From NCBI GenBank assembly GCA_024641665.1, contig JAHECP010000013.1:1-63379 (forward strand): DNA of 63,379 bases, written 5' to 3'. The notes under the pieces were generated by a model. That model was given only the letters and a program-made list of their open reading frames with translations, searched no databases and was not told the DNA's origin. A program made the position numbers and the translations under genes. Source of the stretch: Acidobacteriota bacterium (GTDB lineage Bacteria > Acidobacteriota > Vicinamibacteria > Vicinamibacterales > JAHECP01). Position 1 is the first letter of the stretch. The number at the start of each line of letters is the position of its first letter. Shown in pieces: positions 47,725 to 53,306 of this stretch.

Positions 47725-48789
47725 TCATACCGGCGGCTGATACAGGCAGAGCGGGTCCTCGGCCAAGGGGTCTCCGGTGGCCGCGAACGCCCGCCCGCGC
47801 GAGCCGCCGCACAGGTCCTTCACGTCGCACGCGCCGCACCGTCCGCCGAAGGACGCCGTGTCGCGAAGGCTCGTGAACAGCTTCGACTCCCGATAGACCG
47901 TGAGCGGGTCATGGTCACGAACTGAGCCGGCGCTCAACGGCAGGAAGCCCGAGGGCATGATGTCGCCTCGATGCGAGATGAACATGATGCCGTTGCCGTC
48001 GCGCATACCGGCACCAGGCACTCGCGGCGCGCCCCCGCCACGCTGCTTCTTGGCCAGCACACGGCGGTACTGTGGCGCCTCGGTCGTGGCGATGACGAAA
48101 CTCGACCGTGGGCCCATCTCGATCAGCCACTCGAACAACGCTTCGGCCTGCCCGGGTTCGATTTGAGGCAGCAGCGCTCCGCGCCCCGTCGTCACCAGAA
48201 AGAACAGGCTCCAGCGTCTGGCGTTCATGCTCCCGACGCGTTCGTGAATCGCCGGCATGTCGTCGAGCGTGTCGGCAGTGACGAGCGTGTTGACCTGCAG
48301 CGGGATCTGCGCCTCCGCGACGTACGCGGCCGCCTCGAGCGTGCGATCGAAGCAGCCGGGAATGCCCCGGAGGTCGTCGTGACGACGTACGTCCGATCCA
48401 TCGAGACTGAGCGACATGGCTCCGACGCCGTGATCCTTCAGCTGGAAGACCGCGTCGCGTGTCAGCTTCGGCGTCACGCTCGGCGCCACGTCGACGTGCA
48501 GCCGGAGGCTCTTGGCCAGGTCCATGATCTCGAAGAAGTCCGGGCGTTCGAGCGGGTCGCCGCCGGTCAACACGACCACCGGGGTGGGCTCGGCCCGAGC
48601 GAGCGCGCGGAGCACGCCGAACACCTCGTCGCGCGACAGCTCGTCCGGCGAGCGCTCCTTGATCGCTCCCGCCCGGCAGTGTTGACAGGCGAGCCCGCAG
48701 GCGCGGGTCAGTTCCCAATAGACGCGGCGCGGGGCCCGCGGGTAGCGATAGCCCGGCTCGGGGCCGAGAGCGGCGTGCGGATGCGGCAT
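47725..48789 (-). CDS. Radical SAM/SPASM-domain protein (TIGR04053-like)
   Basis: A 354-residue radical SAM enzyme. The [4Fe-4S] motif CxxxCxxC is CGLACQHC (Cys31, 35, 38), preceded by YWELTRA. VVLTGGDPLERPDFFEI is the SAM-binding GGE-like strand with GGD. The C-terminus has a short SPASM-like Cys cluster (RCGACDVKDLCGGSRGRAFA and a final Cys before LYQPPV) for auxiliary clusters. The layout fits the TIGR04053 group, near the heme-related AhbC/AhbD and peptide-modifying enzymes. No RiPP precursor or heme gene is adjacent. ATG 48789 is chosen from the family N-terminus; GTG 48861 would add 24 residues. Neither has a strong ribosome site. Confidence 0.82.
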   Translation of the reverse strand: MPHPHAALGPEPGYRYPRAPRRVYWELTRACGLACQHCRAGAIKERSPDELSRDEVFGVLRALARAEPTPVVVLTGGDPLERPDFFEIMDLAKSLRLHVDVAPSVTPKLTRDAVFQLKDHGVGAMSLSLDGSDVRRHDDLRGIPGCFDRTLEAAAYVAEAQIPLQVNTLVTADTLDDMPAIHERVGSMNARRWSLFFLVTTGRGALLPQIEPGQAEALFEWLIEMGPRSSFVIATTEAPQYRRVLAKKQRGGGAPRVPGAGMRDGNGIMFISHRGDIMPSGFLPLSAGSVRDHDPLTVYRESKLFTSLRDTASFGGRCGACDVKDLCGGSRGRAFAATGDPLAEDPLCLYQPPV

Positions 48790-48934
48790 GTGCTTTTCAG
48801 AATAACCAGGTTGCTCCAGCTTACCAGACAGCAAAGGGCGAAGCAGGCGCAGTTCGTTCACGGCTCCAGATGGCCATCCGCTGCGCCAGACGTAGACGCC
48901 AGGCAGTCGTGGCGGCGCTTCGGCGAGGCAAGGC

Positions 48935-48974
48935 GCAGCGAGTCGCGGCGCTTCCCCGCAGGACGGCCGGGGGT
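48935..48974. repeat. Dispersed repeat S, copy 1
   Basis: The stretch GCAGCGAGTCGCGGCGCTTC followed by CCCGCAGGAC and CGGGGG recurs at 57494-57535 and 62941-62979 with few changes. CCCCGCAGG...CCGGGGG can form a short hairpin. Copies 1 and 2 lie near tRNA-Arg pieces and copy 3 near the second zinc-ribbon gene. Function and mobility are unknown. Confidence 0.6.
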
Positions 48975-48983
48975 AGCGAACAG

Positions 48984-49027
48984 GGGGGACGGGAGCCTCA
49001 TGGCGATCCGGGAGGCTCCCGTCCCCC
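48984..49027. repeat. Perfect 16-bp stem-loop downstream of the tRNA-like sequence
   Basis: Arms GGGGGACGGGAGCCTC (48984-48999) and GAGGCTCCCGTCCCCC (49012-49027) pair perfectly around a 12-nt loop. On the minus strand it lies about 75 nt past the tRNA-like 3' end. It could stop transcription there, but no T-run follows, so a role as an intrinsic terminator is unproven. Confidence 0.6.
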
Positions 49028-49102
49028 GTACTGGCGCGCCCGGCCCGCCTTCGCTCCTTCTGCCTTCGCGCCTCGGCGCTACGGCGGGCAGGTCGGAGCT
49101 TC

Positions 49103-49191
49103 GGCGCGGCTTGCCAGGACTCGAACCTGCGACCCTCGGGCTTAGAAGCTCAGTGATCACGCCGAGCTCTACCCAACTGAGCTACGGGCGC
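49103..49191 (-). pseudogene. Damaged tRNA-Arg(TCT)
   Basis: The minus strand carries a 5' acceptor GCGCCCG, a normal D-arm (GCTCAGTTGGGTAGAGC), the anticodon loop text CTTCTAA (anticodon TCT) and a T-arm (GCAGGTTCGAGTCCTGG). Two things are wrong. About 12 extra bases (GTGATCACTGAG) and one extra C sit in the anticodon arm. The 3' acceptor strand reads CAAGCCG instead of CGGGCGC, so the stem cannot close. The altered 3' end is shared with another repeat at 57412-57474. Two detached tRNA-Arg 3' halves with a correct acceptor lie at 53183-53230 and 57555-57600. It is probably not a working tRNA. Confidence 0.65.
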
Positions 49192-49277
49192 ACTGTCTCG
49201 GGCCGTTGCCAAGTCTAGGCCGTTCAACCGCTTGTGGGAGTCGACCGCCGGCCAGCTTGCGACGTGCGCCGCGTCGC

Positions 49278-49613
49278 TCAGGCGGCCACAACCACCGACA
49301 CTTCGCCGTGCGGCTTGCGCGTCCGTCTGACCCGGATCTCCACGTCATGGCCGAGCGCAGTCAGGAAGTCCATCAACCGTGCCACCGAGAAATTCCCGGA
49401 CCGGTTGCGCATCAGGAGCGATACGTGAGGCTGCTTGATACCGAGGATCTCGCCAGCCTGCGCTTGCGTGAGATGGCGCTCTTTGATGATTCGATAAATC
49501 TGGAGCGTCAGGCGGGCCTTCAGCAACTCCTGTTCGGGACGGGGGAGCCCCAGGTCCGCGAAAACGTTGGTGCTACCATCCTCGTAATCGATCGTCGCCT
49601 TCTTGCGGGGCAT
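49278..49613 (-). CDS. XRE-family (HigA-like) antitoxin
   Basis: A 111-residue protein with a C-terminal helix-turn-helix (about 38-85: LTQAQAGEILGIKQPHVSLL, MRNRSGNFSVARLMDFLTAL), matching the XRE/HigA antitoxins that pair with RelE- or Gp49-type toxins. It starts 1 nt after the stop of the toxin remnant, so the two were one operon in toxin-antitoxin order, as usual for higBA. The antitoxin looks intact while the toxin is gutted. It probably still binds the palindrome pair in the shared promoter. Confidence 0.82.
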   Translation of the reverse strand: MPRKKATIDYEDGSTNVFADLGLPRPEQELLKARLTLQIYRIIKERHLTQAQAGEILGIKQPHVSLLMRNRSGNFSVARLMDFLTALGHDVEIRVRRTRKPHGEVSVVVAA

Positions 49614-49614
49614 G

Positions 49615-49876
49615 TCAACACTGCCTTTCTCGATGAAGCCGCTCGGCTTCGGCCAGTCGGCGGCGAATCAGGTCGATCTCGGACTTTGGGGTGGCGACGC
49701 CGCTCTTCGACTTCTTTTGGAACGCGTGGAGGTTTCGCCGCCGGGTCGGTTTCGCCGCGCTGGGCCACGTAGAGCGCCTGGCCGACATCACAGCGCACCG
49801 GCTGTGGAAACCGCTTGAGATCCACACGCGACGACCCGATCCACGTCACCTGCCGAGGGCTGGCGATACTCGCCAT
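49615..49876 (-). pseudogene. RelE/Gp49-like toxin with the central segment deleted
   Basis: The first part (VTWIGSSRVDLKRFPQPVRC, then DVGQALYVAQRGETDPAAKP) and, in another frame, the last part (LHAFQKKSKSGVATPKSEID and LIRRRLAEAERL) match the two ends of Gp49-type toxins. The middle of the family, which runs from the AKPLKGFG region through the strands with catalytic residues to the VYVLHAFQKK region (about 35 codons), is absent, and the frame changes at the join. ATG 49876 has no room for a leader: it lies 7 nt from a near-consensus -10 box. The toxin should be inactive. Confidence 0.7.
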
Positions 49877-49883
49877 TTATATA

Positions 49884-49911
49884 AGTATACGTATTCTAGT
49901 ATACGTGTCAA
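49884..49911 (-). promoter_or_regulatory. Near-consensus leaderless promoter with twin GTATAC operators
   Basis: On the minus strand: -35 TTGACA (49906-49911), a 16-nt spacer, -10 TATACT (49884-49889), then TATATAA and the toxin ATG at 49876. Transcription would start at or next to the ATG, giving a leaderless mRNA. Two GTATAC palindromes sit in the spacer and the -10 region, in a good position for an antitoxin dimer to block polymerase. The local AT-richness contrasts with the GC-rich surroundings. Confidence 0.65.
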
Positions 49912-49989
49912 CGTCACCTAGTGTAGTGTCCCGGACGTAACTGAAATAAATAAGGCGGCCTGGGCGTATGGCTCTATAAGGAGGCGAGC

Positions 49990-50736
49990 ATGCGCACAGG
50001 ACGCCCGAAGATCTCGTTGATGCTGACGGCCCACGAACGGCAACGACTCGACTCGTTGGCCCACCGATCGCGGAGTGCGCCGCATGTGGCACGTCGCGCG
50101 CGCATTATTCTCGCGTGTGCCGAGGGGCGTGCGACCACGACCGTCGCGAGGCGGCTGCACGTGTCGCCCACGACGGTGTGCATGTGGCGCGCGCGGTTCC
50201 TGCGTGACCGGCTGGACGGCCTGTTCGACGAACCGCGGCCGGGGACGCCGCGTCGGATCACCGACGAGCAAGTCGAGCAGGTGATTATTCGTACCCTGGA
50301 AACGACCCCACGCGGGGCCACGCACTGGAGCGTGCGCGACATGGCGAAGGCCAGCGGCATGAGCCGCATGACGGTGAACCGCATCTGGCGCGCCTTCGGT
50401 CTGCAGCCGCACCGCAGTGAGACCTTCAAGCTGTCGAACGACCCGCTGCTGATCGAGAAGGTGCGCGATATCGTCGGGTTGTATATGAATCCGCCGGACC
50501 ACGCGGTCGTCCTGTGCCTCGATGAAAAAGCGCAGATTCAGGCGCTGGACCGCACGCAACCGCTGCTGCCGATGCGGCCGGGACAGGTCGAACGGCGGAC
50601 GCATGACTACAAGCGGCACGGCACGACCGCTGTGAGAGATCCGCGTCGCGGCGCAATTGGCGCAACTCGTTCACGGCTTCACAGTGCCATTCGCCGTGCG
50701 CCGAGGCAAGCGACCTCCGGTGTAGATGGCCGGTGA
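49990..50736 (+). pseudogene. IS630-family transposase, 3' part lost
   Basis: The first 215 or so residues match IS630-type transposases: helix-turn-helix (RATTTVARRLHVSPTTVCMW), the linker DEPRPGTPRRITDEQVEQ, and the first catalytic aspartate in VVLCLDEKAQIQALDRTQP (Asp178). After VERRTHDYKRHGTT near residue 214 the family sequence stops, and the second Asp and the Glu of the DDE triad are missing. The left element end is probably near 49920 (TAGTGTAGTGTCCCGGAC), only 9 nt from the -35 box of the toxin-antitoxin promoter. The right end is lost just before repeat R1. The element cannot move by itself. Confidence 0.8.
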
Positions 50737-50931
50737 TCACGAGCCAGTTCGAAGCGATTCCGAGCGCGACCGAAATCGCGTCGTCGCGAAACACTCGGCA
50801 ATTCCGACGATCGCTGAATCGCGCGATGTTGGCGCAAGCTCGCCAGACTGATCACTTCTTTCGATTTGTGTTCGCCGGCAGGTTTCCTGGCGGGCAAAAC
50901 TCGCGAATTCTTTAGGGAATGGCGCGCCCGG
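50706..50931. repeat. 226-bp repeat R, copy 1
   Basis: It starts GCAAGCGACCTCCGG and ends AATGGCGCGCCCGG. It is nearly identical (about nine in ten by eye) to R2 at 52969-53194 and more distantly related to R3 at 57179-57404. All three are in the same orientation and of the same length. The closing GCGCGCCCGG corresponds to the 3' acceptor end of tRNA-Arg on the minus strand. R1 is not followed by more of the tRNA. The frames in it are interrupted in other copies, so it is not a gene. Confidence 0.75.
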
Positions 50932-51010
50932 GGGCGCCTAACCCCTTCCTGGTTCGGGCGTCGGCGGATCGAGGCACGCCGCGGGTTTGACAGGCATCCG
51001 GCCGCTGTGT

Positions 51011-51029
51011 TACTTTGCATTGCAAAGTA
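51011..51029. promoter_or_regulatory. Palindromic operator-like site before ispH
   Basis: TACTTTGCATTGCAAAGTA is an 8-bp perfect inverted repeat (TACTTTGC/GCAAAGTA) around ATT, AT-rich in a GC-rich region, ending 33 nt before the ispH start. Its position and symmetry suggest a repressor site overlapping the promoter. I cannot name the regulator. Confidence 0.55.
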
Positions 51030-51062
51030 CTCGTCAATGCCAACTAAGCCTCCTTCTACGCC

Positions 51063-51938
51063 ATGAAGATCCTTCGCGCCAGCCATCTGGGCATGTGCTT
51101 CGGTGTCCGCGACGCCATCGCCCTCGCCGTCGAACACGCCGACACCGCGCCGCTGACCGTCCTCGGCGACCTGGTGCACAACGAGGCGGTGCTCGCCGAC
51201 CTGCGGGCCCGGGGCATCGCCGTCGCTGCCGACCCGGCCGACGTGGAGACGCGCACCGTGATGGTGACGGCGCACGGCGCCTCGGAACGCAAGCTCGCCG
51301 GCACCCGCGCTCGCGGCCTCGACGTCGTCGAGGCGACCTGTCCGCTCGTGCACGTCGCGCACCGCGCCATCAAGGCCCTGCGGCGTGACGGCTATCACCC
51401 CGTCATCATCGGCCAGCGCACCCACGTGGAAGTGCGCGGACTGACCGAGGACCTCGACGAGTTCGACGTCGTGCTGGACCAGGCCGATGTGGAGGCGCTC
51501 GCGTACCATCCGCGCATTGGCGTGGCCGCCCAAACCACACAGCCGATCGAGCGGGTACACCGGCTCGTGGCGCTGATCCGCCGGCGGTTCCCCCGGTCAC
51601 ACGTCCGTCTCGTCGATACGGTCTGTCTACCGACCAAACAGCGCCAGAAGGCCGCCCTCGAACTTGCCAGCCGTTGTGACGTCGTCGTCGTGATCGGCGG
51701 CGCGAACAGCAACAACACCCGTGAACTCGTGCAGACCTGCAGGCGCCACTGTTCGCGTGTTCATCACGTTCAGACCGAGTCGGATCTGTGTTTGGAGTGG
51801 TTCCGTGGCGCCGGCACGGTCGGCGTGACTGCCGGCACGTCCACACCGGACGTGATGGTCGATCGCGTCGAACAGCGAATCCGTCGGCTTGCGGCCCCCG
51901 AGAAGAGCCGCGCGCCGGCCGCTGCCGGGGGCCGATGA
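51063..51938 (+). CDS. ispH: 4-hydroxy-3-methylbut-2-enyl diphosphate reductase (IspH/LytB)
   Basis: A 291-residue IspH, the last enzyme of the non-mevalonate isoprenoid pathway, which reduces HMBPP to IPP and DMAPP with a [4Fe-4S] cluster. The three cluster cysteines are present: Cys12 (GMCFGVRDAI), Cys93 (ATCPLVHVAH) and Cys188 (DTVCLPTKQRQ). Also kept are His39 (GDLVHNEAV), His71 (TAHGASE) and the HVEV motif at 121-124. The third-cysteine context (LPTKQRQ) differs from the usual ATQxRQ. It overlaps the next gene by ATGA and lies behind a palindromic site. Its place between repeats R1 and R2 suggests an extra, mobile copy; whether another ispH exists elsewhere cannot be seen. Confidence 0.88.
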   Translation: MKILRASHLGMCFGVRDAIALAVEHADTAPLTVLGDLVHNEAVLADLRARGIAVAADPADVETRTVMVTAHGASERKLAGTRARGLDVVEATCPLVHVAHRAIKALRRDGYHPVIIGQRTHVEVRGLTEDLDEFDVVLDQADVEALAYHPRIGVAAQTTQPIERVHRLVALIRRRFPRSHVRLVDTVCLPTKQRQKAALELASRCDVVVVIGGANSNNTRELVQTCRRHCSRVHHVQTESDLCLEWFRGAGTVGVTAGTSTPDVMVDRVEQRIRRLAAPEKSRAPAAAGGR

Positions 51939-52630
51939 TGCGCCTCCCGCGCGAGCGCACGACCTGGCTTCTCGTCTTCGTGTTCGCCGTTGCGATGGCG
52001 TGGGTCGAGGCCGCTGCCGTGCACTACCTGCGCGTCCTGGTCGATCGGGTCGACCCGTATCAGGCGAATCCCTTGCCGATTCGGGGCGTGCTGGGTCAGG
52101 TCGAGCTCGTGCGCGAGCTGGCAACCCTCGTCATGCTGGCTGCCGTCGGACTGCTGGCCGGACGAACAAAGGCAACGCGGTTGGGCTACGCCGCGGTCGC
52201 GTTCGGTGCGTGGGACATCTTCTATTACGTGTTTCTGCGCATGATCGATGGCTGGCCGCGATCCCTGCTCGATTGGGACGTGCTGTTTCTCCTTCCGCTA
52301 CCGTGGTGGGGACCGGTGCTGGCGCCTGTCTGCATCGCTTTGCTGCTGATTGCGGGAGGCACGTTGGCGAGCCGGCCGTCCGTTCCAACAGCCGGGACCT
52401 CCGTTGCGCGCATGTCGTGGCGCCTGTCCTGGTTCGGTATCGCACTCGCGCTGTACGCGTTCATGGCTGATTCGCTTCGCGCGCTCAGCCAGGGACTGGA
52501 TGTGACGAAGACGTTGCCGCAGACCTTCAACTGGCCCGTGTTCTGGCTGGCGTTTGCGCTCATGGCTGCGCCGGTGGTGCTGATGGCCCGGCGGATTCGT
52601 CGAACGCCCCAGGAGTGGCCGAGCAGATAG
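51935..52630 (+). CDS. Polytopic membrane protein coupled to ispH
   Basis: A 231-residue protein whose ATG overlaps the ispH stop as ATGA, so the two are cotranslated. About six hydrophobic helices are seen (WLLVFVFAVAMAWVEAAAV, LATLVMLAAVGLLAG, AFGAWDIFYYVFL, PVLAPVCIALLLIAGG, WFGIALALYAFMA and WPVFWLAFALMAAPVVLMA). The WDIFYYVFL and WGPVLAPV motifs are distinctive, but I do not know the family. The last residues (TPQEWPSR) are read from the antisense strand of a peptidase fragment, so the native C-terminus was replaced at about 52600. A role in isoprenoid-lipid handling is conceivable only from the coupling. Confidence 0.7.
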   Translation: MMRLPRERTTWLLVFVFAVAMAWVEAAAVHYLRVLVDRVDPYQANPLPIRGVLGQVELVRELATLVMLAAVGLLAGRTKATRLGYAAVAFGAWDIFYYVFLRMIDGWPRSLLDWDVLFLLPLPWWGPVLAPVCIALLLIAGGTLASRPSVPTAGTSVARMSWRLSWFGIALALYAFMADSLRALSQGLDVTKTLPQTFNWPVFWLAFALMAAPVVLMARRIRRTPQEWPSR

Positions 52631-52919
52631 AAGTTGTCCTTTGTCGAGGCCGAGCCTGGCGTTCCTGCTCCACCTCCTCCACGAACCCCGGCACCGTCCA
52701 CAGGTCGTCGTCTTCGGGGTGATCGCTGTAGAAGAACCCCAGCTGGTCGTAGTAGTAGTACTCGATGCCCACGCCCGGGAACCAGCTGTCGAACGCCTCG
52801 AAGTACTCGTGCGTCATCCCCGGCCCGCCGCGGAGCAGCAGCACCTTGATGCGCGGGTCGTTGCCGGTCCGCTCGGTCCAGACGCGGAACGTGCCCTTGG
52901 GCGTCTTGATCGGGATCAT
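52606..52919 (-). pseudogene. Proline iminopeptidase-like 5' fragment
   Basis: The first 100 or so residues of an alpha/beta-fold prolyl aminopeptidase: IPIKTPKGTFRVWTERTG, KVLLLRGGPGMTHEYFEAF (the HGGPG-like oxyanion motif, here RGGPG), YYYYDQLGFFYSDHPED. After a frame slip, KDNFYLLGHSWG contains the nucleophile elbow. Similarity ends exactly at the elbow, where the sequence joins the 3' end of the membrane protein on the other strand. Upstream, the start lies 50 nt from repeat R2. It cannot be active. Confidence 0.72.
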
Positions 52920-52968
52920 CCGCACGCCGCCGCTCAGCACGTCCGTCCGTGATGCCGTGGCGCGCGCA

Positions 52969-53194
52969 GCAAGCGACCTCCGGCATGGGTGGCCGGTGAT
53001 CACGAGCGATTTCGACGCGATTCCGAGTGCGACCGAAATCGCGTCATTGCGAAACACTCAGCAATTCCGACGATCGCTGAATCGCGCGATGTTGGCGCAA
53101 GCTCGCCAGACTGATCACCTTTTTCGACTAGTGTTCGCCGGCAGGTCTCCTAGCGGGCAAAACTCGCTAATTCTTTAGGAAATGGCGCGCCCGG
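52969..53194. repeat. 226-bp repeat R, copy 2
   Basis: The same boundaries and orientation as R1 (GCAAGCGACCTCCGG to AATGGCGCGCCCGG). Here the right end is continuous with a tRNA-Arg 3' half: on the minus strand the tRNA CCA is followed directly by R. This shows that R is the sequence that once lay downstream of a tRNA-Arg gene, or an element inserted there. A TAG in the longest frame of R1 shows that R is not coding. Confidence 0.75.
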
Positions 53195-53230
53195 CAGGAC
53201 TCGAACCTGCGACCCTCGGCTTAGAAGGCC
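53183..53230 (-). pseudogene. tRNA-Arg(TCT) 3' half including CCA
   Basis: On the minus strand this gives the 3' side of an anticodon arm with CTTCTAA, a variable region, a perfect T-arm (GCAGGTTCGAGTCCTGC), the acceptor strand CGGGCGC, a discriminator G and CCA. Everything 5' of the anticodon stem is missing. A detached 3' half of a tRNA next to a repeat is what site-specific integration into a tRNA gene leaves behind. Confidence 0.8.
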
Positions 53231-53306
53231 CTCTTTCTTGACTCCCATCGGTAGACGACCGCCTTCCCCGCAGCGCCGATGCGGTGCGTGGAAGGTGTCC
53301 GTCGTG

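Noticed and set aside
48789-48861. GTG at 48861 as the radical SAM start
   Set aside because: It would add a segment not expected in the family; its ribosome site is too close to the codon. It cannot be fully excluded.
49103-49191. A functional tRNA
   Set aside because: The anticodon arm has about 13 extra bases and the acceptor stem cannot pair, so it is listed as damaged.
50733-50915. Repeat R as a small gene (frames on both strands)
   Set aside because: R2 and R3 break the frames by stops or length changes, and no ribosome site is conserved.
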